Origin: Microbacterium yannicii
GTDB lineage: Bacteria > Actinomycetota > Actinomycetes > Actinomycetales > Microbacteriaceae
Assembly: GCF_024055635.1 (NCBI RefSeq)
Contig: NZ_JAMXMB010000005.1
Coordinates: 1 to 44,536, forward strand
Direction: 5' to 3'
Length of the DNA: 44,536 nucleotides
Numbering within the stretch: the stretch's first letter is position 1; each line of letters starts with the position of its first letter. Both the position numbers and the translations under genes were made by a program. The notes below the pieces were generated by a model. It was not told where the DNA came from, searched no databases, and saw only the letters and a list, made by a program, of their open reading frames with translations. Positions 8,714 through 16,544 of the stretch are shown one piece after another.

Positions 8714-9576
8714 GCGCCCAGCCACCCACCGCGTCCGGGCCTCGCACGCTCGAAGCGCGGAACCTCGTCAAGGACTTCCGCCTCCGCAGCGGGCTGAGCT
8801 TCTCCACCCTCCACGCGGTGAAGGACGTCTCGTTCACCATCGAGGCAGGGCGCACGATCGCGCTGGTCGGGGAGTCCGGCTCGGGCAAGTCCACCATCGC
8901 GAAGATGCTGGCGCGGCTCGAGAACCCGACGAGCGGGCAGATCCTGCTCGACGGCGCACCGACCGGCAACCGCGGCCGGGAGGTCGCGTCCTATCGCGGT
9001 GACGTGCAGATGGTCTTCCAGGACCCGTTCGCGTCACTGAATCCCTTTCACTCCATCGAGCATCACCTCGAGCGCCCACTGCGCATCCACAATCCCGGAA
9101 TGAGCAAGGCGGAGGTGCGCCGGCGCGTGCTCGAGCTGCTGGACCGGGTGCGCCTCACGCCGACCGACAAGATGGCCGAGCGCCGCCCTCACGAGCTGTC
9201 GGGCGGTCAGCGCCAGCGCGTCGCGATCGCGCGGGCGCTGGCGCCCGGGGCGCAGTTCATCATCGCCGACGAGCCCGTCTCGATGCTCGACGTGTCGATC
9301 CGCCTGGGCGTGCTGAACCTGCTGGCGCAGCTGCAGCGCGAAGACCACCTCGGAGTGCTCTACATCACCCATGACCTCGCGACCGCGCGGCACTTCTCCG
9401 ACGAGATCCTGGTGATGTTCCGGGGCGACATCGTCGAGCGAGGGCCCGCCGACACCGTCATCCTCGACCCCCAGCACGAGTACACGCGGACGCTGCTCGG
9501 GGCCGCTCCCGATCCCGAGAACCAGGGGATGCTGCGCGACGAGGTGCGCAGGGAGCTGGCGGCGAAGCAGCCCTGA
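8710..9576 (+). CDS. ABC importer ATPase, DppF-like
   Basis: 288-residue second ATPase, pairing with the DppD-like subunit. Walker A GESGSGKST is at 54-62, the Q-loop FQDPFASLNP, the signature LSGGQRQR at 163-170, Walker B IIADEPVSMLD and the H-loop YITHDLA. The C-terminal oligopeptide-transporter extension (HEYTRTLLGAAP) is present. It is the last gene of the operon; a GC-rich inverted repeat follows the stop. Confidence 0.92.
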   Translation: MSAQPPTASGPRTLEARNLVKDFRLRSGLSFSTLHAVKDVSFTIEAGRTIALVGESGSGKSTIAKMLARLENPTSGQILLDGAPTGNRGREVASYRGDVQMVFQDPFASLNPFHSIEHHLERPLRIHNPGMSKAEVRRRVLELLDRVRLTPTDKMAERRPHELSGGQRQRVAIARALAPGAQFIIADEPVSMLDVSIRLGVLNLLAQLQREDHLGVLYITHDLATARHFSDEILVMFRGDIVERGPADTVILDPQHEYTRTLLGAAPDPENQGMLRDEVRRELAAKQP

Positions 9577-9577
9577 C

Positions 9578-9616
9578 ACGCCGCCTTCGCCCGCCCGCCG
9601 ACACGCCGGGCGGCGT
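9578..9616 (+). terminator. Weak hairpin after first ABC operon
   Basis: ACGCCGCC (9578-9585) can pair with GGCGGCGT (9609-9616) across a 23-nt GC-rich loop that could fold further. There is no T-tract, so terminator activity is uncertain. Confidence 0.35.
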
Positions 9617-9686
9617 CGACGGGGTCGTTCTCCCAGGCTGGGTGCGTAGCCTGTCGAGACGGATCCTGAGGCGTGGAGGAGGTGGG

Positions 9687-10859
9687 ATGGTCGTCGTCGA
9701 CGTGGTGATCGTCCTGCTCCTCATCGCCGCCTGCATCGCCGGTGTCCAGCGCGGCTTCTTCGCCAGCATCGGCACGTTCGCCGGCATCGCCGCGGGCGCA
9801 TTCGCGGCCTTCTGGCTCACACCGCTCGTGAGCGGGTGGGTGCCATCGCCCGTCTGGCGTGGCCCGGCCGTGATCGTCGCCGCCATCGGACTCGTCTTCG
9901 CCGGGGCGGCGATCGGCGCGGCCATCGGATCGGCGCTGCGCTCCGGTGCCGACCGGCTCAAGCTCCGCGGCGTCGAGCGCTTCCTCGGCGGCATCGCCTC
10001 GGTGCTCGCCGCCCTCCTCGCGCTCGCCTTCGTCGCTCCCGCGATCGCCGTCGCCGGCATCCCCGTCGTCTCGTCCGCCGTCGCCTCGTCGAACATCCTC
10101 CGCGGGATCGAGGCGGCCACCCCCGACCCCGTCGCGGCCGCGCTGGCACAGCTGCGCGGTGCAGTGCTCGACGACAGCCTGCCGGGCCTCGGCCAGTTGC
10201 TCGGGCCCGCGACCGTCGATCCCGCGCCCCCGGTAGCCCTGGACGACCCCGAGCTGCAGCGGGCCGCGGCATCCGTCGCCCGCGTCTCGGGAAATGCCTA
10301 CGCCTGTGGGCGGGGATCGGCTGGGAGCGGATTCGTCATCGCCGAGGACCGGGTGGTCACGAACGCCCACGTCCTCGCAGGCGTCGACACCCCGATCGTC
10401 GAACTGCCGGGCGTGGCGGCGCGCGAGGGGCGTGTCGTCTACTTCGACCCGATCGACGACCTCGCGGTGATCGCCGTCGACGATCTCGGCGCCGACGCCC
10501 TGCCGTTTTCGCCGACCCTCGCCGCCGGCGACGCGGCGGCCGTGCAGGGCTACCCCTACGGCGGGCCGTTCACCATGGTGACGGCCGGGGTGGAGTCGGT
10601 GGGGACGGCGCAGGTGCCGGACGTCTACGACGAGTCCTCGAACCCGCGTGAGATCTACGCTCTCGACGCGGTGGTGCGTCCCGGCAACTCCGGGGGCCCG
10701 CTGCTGACTGACGACGGCGCCGTGGCGGGCGTCGTCTTCGCACGCGCCGAGAACGACGAGAACCTCGGCTATGCGATGACCATGGCCGAACTCGACCCGG
10801 TGATCGCCCGCGCGCCGTCGCTCTCGAACATCGTGTCGACCGGGTCCTGCGTCGGCTGA
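9687..10859 (+). CDS. marP: MarP-like membrane-anchored serine protease
   Basis: 390-residue protein with an N-terminal CvpA-like region of about four membrane helices (residues 1-130) and an extracytoplasmic trypsin-like protease domain. The triad is visible: His228 in TNAHVLAG, Asp258 in PIDDLAVI, Ser335 in GNSGGPLL. Cys207 and the near-terminal Cys388 match the stabilising disulfide of MarP, the Mycobacterium tuberculosis periplasmic protease linked to acid and oxidative stress survival. The ATG at 9687 was chosen because GGAGGAGGTGGG lies directly before it; an upstream in-frame ATG at 9642 lacks such a site. It converges on the TetR gene with only 3 bp between stop codons. Confidence 0.9.
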   Translation: MVVVDVVIVLLLIAACIAGVQRGFFASIGTFAGIAAGAFAAFWLTPLVSGWVPSPVWRGPAVIVAAIGLVFAGAAIGAAIGSALRSGADRLKLRGVERFLGGIASVLAALLALAFVAPAIAVAGIPVVSSAVASSNILRGIEAATPDPVAAALAQLRGAVLDDSLPGLGQLLGPATVDPAPPVALDDPELQRAAASVARVSGNAYACGRGSAGSGFVIAEDRVVTNAHVLAGVDTPIVELPGVAAREGRVVYFDPIDDLAVIAVDDLGADALPFSPTLAAGDAAAVQGYPYGGPFTMVTAGVESVGTAQVPDVYDESSNPREIYALDAVVRPGNSGGPLLTDDGAVAGVVFARAENDENLGYAMTMAELDPVIARAPSLSNIVSTGSCVG

Positions 10860-10862
10860 CCG

Positions 10863-11462
10863 TCAGTCGACGAAATCGGGGGGCGCGATCGCGATCAGCG
10901 CCTGTGCGAGCTCTTCGGGCGATCGGTCGTCGTCGTTGTCGAGCCACCACGACAGCACGCCGATGAGGCCCGCGCCCATGTAGCGCGCCGTGATCTCGGG
11001 ATCGGCATGCAGCGTCTCGCGTGTCCGCAGCGTGACCAGCGCCTGCTCCGCGAAGGCCGCGGTGACCGAGCGGGCGAAATCGTCGCCACGTGCGAGGAGC
11101 GCACCGTACGTGTCGCGGCGCTCGGCGACGAACGCAGCGATCTCGGCGATGACCCGTCGGTTCACCTCGCTCTTGGGCAGTCCCTCGCGCACCTCTGACC
11201 GGGCGAGTGCCACCACCGCAGCGTTGAACTCCGTCAGGGCGACTGCCGCGAGGTCATCCGCTCCGGCGAAGTGCGCGTAGAAAGAGGAGCGCGTGACGCC
11301 TGCGCGCCGTACCACCTCTGTCACCGTGACGGGGTGGCGGGGGTCTTCGTCCAGGATCTGGCGGTAGGCCCGCACGAGTCTTTCGCGGGTCTTGACGACG
11401 CGGGCGTCGTCGCTGTCCACTCTGCGGGTCCGCAGACCGTCCTGCTTGGATTCGGCCTTCAC
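10863..11462 (-). CDS. TetR-family transcriptional regulator
   Basis: 199-residue TetR-type repressor. The helix-turn-helix is at about residues 45-65 (VTVTEVVRRAGVTRSSFYAHF is its core; the FYAHF end is diagnostic). The C-terminal ligand domain is not assignable. The start is GTG at 11462, with a TAGGTT box (minus strand of 11469-11474) 6 nt before it, which suggests a leaderless mRNA. It lies just downstream, on the same strand, of the terminator that closes the M20 amidohydrolase operon, so it could regulate that operon. The palindrome at 14858-14868 is a candidate target (inference). Confidence 0.88.
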   Translation of the reverse strand: MKAESKQDGLRTRRVDSDDARVVKTRERLVRAYRQILDEDPRHPVTVTEVVRRAGVTRSSFYAHFAGADDLAAVALTEFNAAVVALARSEVREGLPKSEVNRRVIAEIAAFVAERRDTYGALLARGDDFARSVTAAFAEQALVTLRTRETLHADPEITARYMGAGLIGVLSWWLDNDDDRSPEELAQALIAIAPPDFVD

Positions 11463-11486
11463 GAGTCCAACCTACTGAGGCTATGC

Positions 11487-11521
11487 CTGGGGGCGGGTCG
11501 GCCGTGCCGGCCCGCCCCCAG
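11487..11521 (-). terminator. Strong terminator of the M20 operon
   Basis: A 15-bp stem: 11487-11501 pairs with 11507-11521 around the loop CCGTG, with one wobble. It begins 5 bp beyond the amidohydrolase stop on the minus strand. The -35 region of the following TetR promoter would fall within this hairpin. Confidence 0.8.
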
Positions 11522-11525
11522 AGGA

Positions 11526-12989
11526 TCACGCCGGGCGGTACGTCGGGCGCAGCGGCGGAGGCACGGTGCCCTCCGGAATCGGCCGGTCGTACGGCGTCTT
11601 GGCGACGATGCCGTCGAACTCGGCCCGCGCCTCCGCCAGCAGCGCCGGGTCGGTGAGCAGTTCCAGTGCGGTCGCAGCCATGGCCGTTGCGCCGTGGATC
11701 ATCCCCTTGTGGGCCGCGGCGCTCTTCCCCTGGGCAACCATCTGCCATGAGTGCCCAGGAGTGCCCAGGGCGGCGGTGCCCGCCACGATCTGGACTGTCG
11801 GGGTAACCCAGCTCACATCTCCCACGTCGGTCGAACCCGTCATCTGGAAGCGGTGGATGGGATCGACGAGCGGCAGGACGCCGTCGAAGTAGGGAGGTGC
11901 GTCGTCGGGGAGCGCGCGCATGCTCCGCGCGAACTCGAGTGACCCTTCCGGGAACCCGCGCGTGATCCGGCGGCCGTACTCCTGGTCATCGTCGTCGAAC
12001 GGGACTCCGCCGATCTCCTGCACGTTCGCGTAGAGGCGCTCCTCGAGCGTCCGGTTGGGGAGCAGCTCGGCGCAGGCGCCGTCGAATTCGATCTCGACCT
12101 CGGTCTCGGTCATGAGCGCCGCTCCCTGTGCGACTTTCTTCACACGCTCGTACAGCTTGCGCATACGCGCGACCGTGGGGGAGCGCACGATGTAGTACAG
12201 CTCTGCGGTCGGCTGCACCACGTTCGCGGACGGGCCGCCCGCGTCGATGAAGGCGTAGTGGATGCGGTCACTGTCGTCCATATGCTCGCGCAGGAAGTTC
12301 ACGCCCACGTTCATGAGCTCCGCAGCGTCGAGCGCGCTGCGTCCGAGTTGGGGCATGCCGCCCGCGTGCGCGGCGACCCCGCGGAAACGGAAGTACGCCT
12401 GCGTGTACGCGAGCGACTTCCACTGGTCCGCCGACATCGCGTCACCGGGGTGGTTCGTCACGGCGGCATCCACGTCGTCGAAAGCTCCCGCCGCAACCAT
12501 GAACGTCTTGCCCGCAGCGCCCTCCTCGGCCGGGCAGCCGTAGTAGCGCACCGTCCCCGGCAGAGCGGAAGCCTCGAGGTGCTGTGCGACCGCGATCGCC
12601 GCGAGCAGTGAACCCGTGCCGAGCAGGTTGTGCCCGCAGCCGTGACCCGCGTCCGTGCCGCTGTCGGTATCGGGCATTCGCTCAGCTGCGCCGGCCGCCT
12701 GGCTGAGCGAGGCCAGCGCGTCGTACTCGCCGAGGAAGCCGATGATCGGAGAGCCCGCGCCCCACTCGGCCGAGAACGCGGTCGGCACGCCGCCGACTGC
12801 CCTCGTGATGCGTCCTCCGAACTCTTCGGCCGCTTGGATCTGCTTCGCCATGGAGCGGTGCTCTTCCCACCGCAGTTCGGGATGGTCCCAGATCTCGTCG
12901 CTCAGCCGCGTGAATCTCGGCGCGAGCGCATCCACGATCGGCTTCACCGCCGTGACGGAGGTCTTGGTGTCCGTTTCCACAGTCGTCAT
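11526..12989 (-). CDS. M20-family amidohydrolase, AbgB-like
   Basis: 487-residue metallopeptidase/amidohydrolase of the M20 family, closest in architecture to AbgB, the subunit that with AbgA cleaves p-aminobenzoyl-glutamate. Metal-site motifs visible are DAGHGCGHNLLG, CPAEEGAAGK and a C-terminal HGATAMAATA. The lid/dimerisation domain lies between (FRGVAAHAG onward). The ATG at 12989 is favoured over GTG at 12992 because of spacing to AAAGG. It is the last gene of a three-gene operon led by a glycine riboswitch, with two small membrane proteins upstream, so the substrate may contain glycine or release it. No AbgA-like partner is visible; the true substrate is unknown. Confidence 0.88.
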   Translation of the reverse strand: MTTVETDTKTSVTAVKPIVDALAPRFTRLSDEIWDHPELRWEEHRSMAKQIQAAEEFGGRITRAVGGVPTAFSAEWGAGSPIIGFLGEYDALASLSQAAGAAERMPDTDSGTDAGHGCGHNLLGTGSLLAAIAVAQHLEASALPGTVRYYGCPAEEGAAGKTFMVAAGAFDDVDAAVTNHPGDAMSADQWKSLAYTQAYFRFRGVAAHAGGMPQLGRSALDAAELMNVGVNFLREHMDDSDRIHYAFIDAGGPSANVVQPTAELYYIVRSPTVARMRKLYERVKKVAQGAALMTETEVEIEFDGACAELLPNRTLEERLYANVQEIGGVPFDDDDQEYGRRITRGFPEGSLEFARSMRALPDDAPPYFDGVLPLVDPIHRFQMTGSTDVGDVSWVTPTVQIVAGTAALGTPGHSWQMVAQGKSAAAHKGMIHGATAMAATALELLTDPALLAEARAEFDGIVAKTPYDRPIPEGTVPPPLRPTYRPA

Positions 12990-13029
12990 CACTGTGCCTT
13001 TCTCTCGAGGTGGTCGAAGGCCTGCGTCG

Positions 13030-13770
13030 TCACGAGATGTCCTCCAGCGCCGGGTCCTCGACGACCGGGCCGGACGTCTTGCGGCCCGGCAGGAGAAGAG
13101 CCAGCAAGATGGTCGCGACGACGGAGATCGCGATTCCGAACAACGCGACGACCGGGAACAGCGGCGTCAGCACGAGCTGGACGACGAGGCCGACCGCGAT
13201 CGCGATGATGAGGATGCGCGGCTGAGGGTTGCTGGCGATCATCTGGACGATGATTCCCCCCATGACGGCCGGAAGAACGAATGTCTGGATGGACGTGACG
13301 ATCTCGGGCGGGATGGCGTTGAGCAGGAGTGTGCCGAGGACGCCGACGAAGATGAGGAGGCTCAACAGGTGGGTCATGGCGGCGCCGCAGATCGCCAGAA
13401 CTGCGGCGAGCTGGCCGCGCCGGGTCTCGGGCTTGGCGCCGATCGTCGACTGGGCCACGACCGCGGCAGGGAGGAGCTTGTTGGCGATGTTCCCGATCAT
13501 GAAGGCCTGGTACATGCTCGCCGGTCCCAGGATCGGGAAGTACGACAGCGGCTCGATGAACCAGAGGGCGCCGAAGGCCACCGCGATGGCCAGTACGCCT
13601 GTGACGACGGCGACCGGCTGCACGCCCAGCTGCGCGGCGACGATGCCAGGGCCCGTGATCATGATGATCATCGCGAGGATCATCGTGATCCGGCCCCAGC
13701 GCGAGGTCGTCTTGTCGAAGGCCGCCCAGGCCGCGGTGCCGGTGTCAGTGGTGGCGATGGAATCGGTCAC
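13030..13770 (-). CDS. Uncharacterised polytopic membrane protein, riboswitch operon
   Basis: 246 residues from a GTG at 13770 with AGGAGA about 6 nt before it. An ATG at 13806, overlapping the upstream stop as ATGA, would add 12 residues. Six or seven hydrophobic segments are visible: about 30-50, 55-75, a possible re-entrant segment around ILGPASMYQAFMIGNIANKL, then 110-140, 155-175, and two more before the charged C-terminus. The GN-I-ANKLLPA segment in the middle of the protein looks like a conserved functional loop. I do not recognise a named family. It follows a DUF5058-like protein of similar size and precedes the M20 amidohydrolase. The two membrane proteins probably assemble as a heteromeric transporter (inference from operon structure). 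Confidence 0.8.
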   Translation of the reverse strand: MTDSIATTDTGTAAWAAFDKTTSRWGRITMILAMIIMITGPGIVAAQLGVQPVAVVTGVLAIAVAFGALWFIEPLSYFPILGPASMYQAFMIGNIANKLLPAAVVAQSTIGAKPETRRGQLAAVLAICGAAMTHLLSLLIFVGVLGTLLLNAIPPEIVTSIQTFVLPAVMGGIIVQMIASNPQPRILIIAIAVGLVVQLVLTPLFPVVALFGIAISVVATILLALLLPGRKTSGPVVEDPALEDIS

Positions 13771-13802
13771 GTTGTTCTCTCCTGTGGTGCGATTCGTGGC
13801 GC

Positions 13803-14564
13803 TCATGCGATGCCTGCGCCGCTGACGAGGATTCCGACGACGATGCCGACGACCAGGGAGATGCCCAACCCCCACTCCCTCAGCCACGATTGCCGAGCCG
13901 CCTTGGCTATCCACAGACAGACGAGCATCGCCAGGGCGCTCGCGAGCACGACGATGGTGGCGGCGAGGCCCTTCTGGAACTGCTGGATCGCGAACGTACC
14001 GAACGCGCCGAGCAGGGCCGCGGTGGGGATGATGGCCATTGCGGCGGCGGTGCGAGCCGTTCCCCCGGACTCGAGCCGCCGCGTGCCGCGCTTGAGCAGC
14101 GGGGTCGCGATGAGGGTCACGAGCATCCACCCCGCTCCCGCGAGCGCGATGCAGAGCAGGACGGTGGCGAAGACGGCCTGGGTGTAGCCCTCGCCACCCA
14201 GGGTCGCACCCTGGGTGCCCGCGGCGATGCCGGCGGCAGCGACATCGAAGGCCGCGGAGCCGATCAGGCCGATACGGGTGAGCACGCCGGGCGTGCCGAA
14301 AACGCTGATGAGCGTGATCGCGATGAGCGCGACCGCCATCGACGGGCCGATCGCCGCGACGGCGCCGGCGCGGAATGAGCTCTTCACCTCACCGCCCGAC
14401 ATTCCCACGGCCGGCGCCGCCCTGCGGACGGCGAGGAAGTAGATCACAGTCTGCGCCGCGATGACGGCGAACACCCCCGCGACGCACAACCAGAGGATGG
14501 GTTGATCCGCGGCGGCGAGGATATCCGTCGAATCGGGATCGAGGGTCGTTGGGACCAGGCTCAT
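13803..14564 (-). CDS. DUF5058-like membrane protein under glycine riboswitch
   Basis: 253 residues, about six membrane helices starting with PILWLCVAGVFAVIAAQ and ending with LVVGIVVGILVS. Between helices 2 and 3 is a Gly/Ala-rich stretch with TQGATLGGEGYTQ, unusual for a simple structural protein and possibly part of a substrate path. The assignment to DUF5058 is from memory of the family's look, so it is tentative. Two ATGs are adjacent at 14567 and 14564; the second has the better spacing to AAGGAG. It is the first gene after the minus-strand glycine riboswitch and is probably co-translated with the next membrane protein. Candidate function: transport of glycine or a glycine-related compound. 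Confidence 0.78.
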   Translation of the reverse strand: MSLVPTTLDPDSTDILAAADQPILWLCVAGVFAVIAAQTVIYFLAVRRAAPAVGMSGGEVKSSFRAGAVAAIGPSMAVALIAITLISVFGTPGVLTRIGLIGSAAFDVAAAGIAAGTQGATLGGEGYTQAVFATVLLCIALAGAGWMLVTLIATPLLKRGTRRLESGGTARTAAAMAIIPTAALLGAFGTFAIQQFQKGLAATIVVLASALAMLVCLWIAKAARQSWLREWGLGISLVVGIVVGILVSGAGIA

Positions 14565-14598
14565 CATGAGCTCCTTCGAGGGCTTGCGGATGTGCAGG

Positions 14599-14618
14599 GG
14601 GCTCCCTCATCGGAGCCC
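14599..14618 (-). promoter_or_regulatory. Expression-platform hairpin after minus riboswitch
   Basis: A perfect 7-bp stem (14599-14605 with 14612-14618) and 6-nt loop between aptamer 2 and the ribosome site at about 14570-14576. There is no T-tract. The GCTCC of the stem could alternatively pair with GGAGC of the ribosome site, so glycine may control translation. This is a structural guess. Confidence 0.5.
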
Positions 14619-14626
14619 TCTGGTTT

Positions 14627-14790
14627 CCCCTCTGTCCTTGAGCCTGAGAGTGTCGCGCTGAGCGCTTCCCCTTCGGCGGGCCGTATCGGCCGCTCTCCAG
14701 AGTTCCCCAGTCGCCGGGTCCTTGATGCCTGAGAGATTGGCGGGTGCTTGCCCCTTCGGCGTCCGCATGAGCGGAACTCTCCCCGGCGAC
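14627..14790 (-). ncRNA. Tandem glycine riboswitch, minus strand
   Basis: Two consecutive gcvT-type aptamers read on the minus strand. Aptamer 1 has a perfect 9-bp P1 (GTCGCCGGG at 14790-14782 with CCCGGCGAC at 14718-14710) enclosing GGGGAGAG, GCCGAAGGGGCAAGC and AATCTCTCAGGC. Aptamer 2 repeats CTGGAGAGCGG, GCCGAAGGGGAAGC, ACTCTCAGGCTCAAGGACAGAGG. These are the hallmark conserved blocks of the glycine riboswitch. It leads the DUF5058-like gene, a second membrane protein gene and the M20 amidohydrolase gene. In other bacteria the switch usually turns genes on at high glycine. Confidence 0.95.
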
Positions 14791-14849
14791 TGTGCGGGCG
14801 TCAAGCCGCGGGGTGTGCGGCCGACGTTGGTGCGTGTGAAGTTGGTAGA

Positions 14850-14868
14850 TCCATAATGGACAGTGTCC
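14850..14868. promoter_or_regulatory. Overlapping palindromes between the two riboswitch operons
   Basis: TCCATAATGGA (14850-14860) and GGACAGTGTCC (14858-14868) are perfect odd-length palindromes sharing three bases. The second, flanked by TAAT and ATTA, resembles TetR- or GntR-type operators. Its position upstream of the minus-strand riboswitch suits control of that operon. The TetR gene at 10863-11462 is an obvious candidate binder. Confidence 0.5.
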
Positions 14869-14900
14869 GATTACGGCACGAGACCTGAAGTGTTACAGGT

Positions 14901-14917
14901 TTGTGAAGGCGTCACAA
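14901..14917. promoter_or_regulatory. TTGTGA-N5-TCACAA inverted repeat upstream of glyA promoter
   Basis: Perfect 6-bp inverted repeat with a 5-bp spacer, 28 bp upstream of the glyA -35 box. It resembles a CRP/GlxR-type site, but that family normally has a 6-bp spacer in TGTGA-N6-TCACA, so another regulator is possible. Confidence 0.5.
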
Positions 14918-14945
14918 GAGCCGATTCTCGGTCGCTCTCGCGGAG

Positions 14946-14975
14946 TTGACAGTGGTCCGCGCTTCTGCGTAGGCT
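14946..14975 (+). promoter_or_regulatory. Promoter of the glyA-gcv operon
   Basis: A consensus -35 TTGACA (14946-14951) and -10 TAGGCT (14970-14975) with an 18-bp spacer. The predicted transcript start near 14982 precedes the riboswitch P1 stem by about 25 nt. Confidence 0.75.
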
Positions 14976-15003
14976 CGCCGGGCAATCGAACAACGGACCG
15001 ACG

Positions 15004-15180
15004 ATCGTCTCGGGAGAATGCCGCAGCGCGGCTGCCGTAGGAGCAACTCCTCCCCGGAATCTCTCAGGCTCAAGTACCGAGACGGTGTGGTCACTCTGAA
15101 AAGCGGTGCCCGACAGGGCGCCCGCCGGCGGGGCAAGCGCAGCGCGCGAAATCTCTCAGGCCCATCACAGAGGGGGAGGA
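15004..15180 (+). ncRNA. Tandem glycine riboswitch, plus strand
   Basis: Two gcvT-type aptamers. Aptamer 1 P1 is CGTCTCGG (15006-15013) with CCGAGACG (15077-15084), enclosing GGGAGAATGCCG and AATCTCTCAGGCTCAAG. Aptamer 2 has CACTCTGAAAAGCGG, a GCCGGCGGGGCAAGC block, AATCTCTCAGGC and CAGAGGGGGAGGA. Downstream, GGAACTC (15178-15184) is complementary to GAGTTCC (15213-15219), which overlaps the glyA ribosome site, so translation could be gated by glycine. It leads glyA-sdaA-gcvTHP. Confidence 0.95.
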
Positions 15181-15221
15181 ACTCACCACATCCGCAGTGC
15201 CTGCAGAGACCGGAGTTCCCC

Positions 15222-16544
15222 ATGTCCCATGTCCTCGCGACCGTCGAAACGCTCCCCGAATCGCTCAACGCCCCCCTCAGCGTTCTCGATCCCGTCGTCG
15301 CCGCCGCGATCGACCGCGAGCTGCAGCGTCAGCGCCGCGGCCTCGAGATGATCGCATCCGAGAACCACGCGCCGCTCGCCGTGATGCAGGCCCAGGGATC
15401 GGTGCTGACGAACAAGTACGCCGAGGGCTACCCCGGGCGCCGCTACTACGGGGGTTGCGAATTCGTCGACGTCGTCGAGACGCTGGCGATCGAGCGGGCG
15501 AAGAAGGTCTTCGGTGCGGCGTACGCCAACGTGCAGCCCCACTCCGGTGCGCAGGCGAACGCGGCCGCGATGCACGCCCTCATCCAGCCGGGCGACACCA
15601 TCCTCGGCCTCGACCTGGCGCACGGCGGTCATCTCACCCACGGCATGCGCCTGAACTACAGCGGGCGGCTGTACAACGTGGTCTCGTATCACGTTCGCGA
15701 CGGCGTGATCGACATGGCGGAGGTCGCGGAGCTCGCCCGGCTGCACCGGCCGCGGTTGATCATCGCCGGCTGGTCGGCGCACACGCGGGTGATCGACGCC
15801 GCCGCGTTCCGCGCCATCGCCGACGACGTCGACGCGTACCTGCTCGTCGACATGTCGCACTTCGCAGGCCTCGTGGCCGCCGGCATCCATCCCTCTCCGG
15901 TCCCGCACGCGCACGTCGTCACCACCACGACCCACAAGACGCTCGCGGGACCCCGCGGCGGGCTGATCCTCTCGAGCGATGCGGCGCTGACCAAGAAGCT
16001 CGACTCCGCCGTGTTCCCCGGTCAGCAGGGCGGCCCGCTCGAACACGTCATCGCCGCCAAGGCGGTGAGCTTCGCGCTCGCGGCGACTGACGGGTTCCGC
16101 GAGCGGCAGCGCCGGACGGTCGCGGGTGCGCGCATCCTCGCCGAACGGCTGTCGGAGCGGGATTGCGTCGCTGCGGGCATCGCCCTGGTCGGTGGGGGCA
16201 CCGACGTGCACCTGGTCCTCGTCGATCTGCGCGAGAGTGTCCTGAACGGCCGCGAGGCCGAGGACCGGCTCGAGAGCATCGGCATCACGGTGAATCGCAA
16301 CGCCGTGCCCGACGACCCGCGTCCGCCGCTGGTGACGAGCGGACTGCGCATCGGCACGCCGGCCCTCGCCACGCGAGGCTTCGGAGTCGAGGCGTTCACG
16401 GAAGTGGCAGACATCATCGCCCGCGCTCTCGTAGCCCCGGGCGATGCAGACCTCAGCGGGCTCGCTGCGCGCGTGCAGCACCTGGTGGATCAGCATCCGC
16501 TCTACCCGGGCCAGGCGCCGCTCCTGGGCGAGGCGGCATCATGA
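15222..16544 (+). CDS. glyA: Serine hydroxymethyltransferase
   Basis: PLP enzyme interconverting glycine plus methylene-tetrahydrofolate and serine; cytoplasmic. 440 residues from the ATG at 15222, with CGGAG 6 nt before it. Motifs include IASENHAP near the N-terminus, [25 protein letters not shown] and the PLP lysine Lys239 in [14 protein letters not shown]. In this operon it is placed with GcvTHP and SdaA, so it probably works in the serine-forming direction, using the methylene-folate made by glycine cleavage. Actinobacteria often have a second housekeeping glyA elsewhere; this copy looks dedicated to glycine catabolism (inference). The stop overlaps the sdaA start as ATGA. Confidence 0.95.
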   Translation: MSHVLATVETLPESLNAPLSVLDPVVAAAIDRELQRQRRGLEMIASENHAPLAVMQAQGSVLTNKYAEGYPGRRYYGGCEFVDVVETLAIERAKKVFGAAYANVQPHSGAQANAAAMHALIQPGDTILGLDLAHGGHLTHGMRLNYSGRLYNVVSYHVRDGVIDMAEVAELARLHRPRLIIAGWSAHTRVIDAAAFRAIADDVDAYLLVDMSHFAGLVAAGIHPSPVPHAHVVTTTTHKTLAGPRGGLILSSDAALTKKLDSAVFPGQQGGPLEHVIAAKAVSFALAATDGFRERQRRTVAGARILAERLSERDCVAAGIALVGGGTDVHLVLVDLRESVLNGREAEDRLESIGITVNRNAVPDDPRPPLVTSGLRIGTPALATRGFGVEAFTEVADIIARALVAPGDADLSGLAARVQHLVDQHPLYPGQAPLLGEAAS

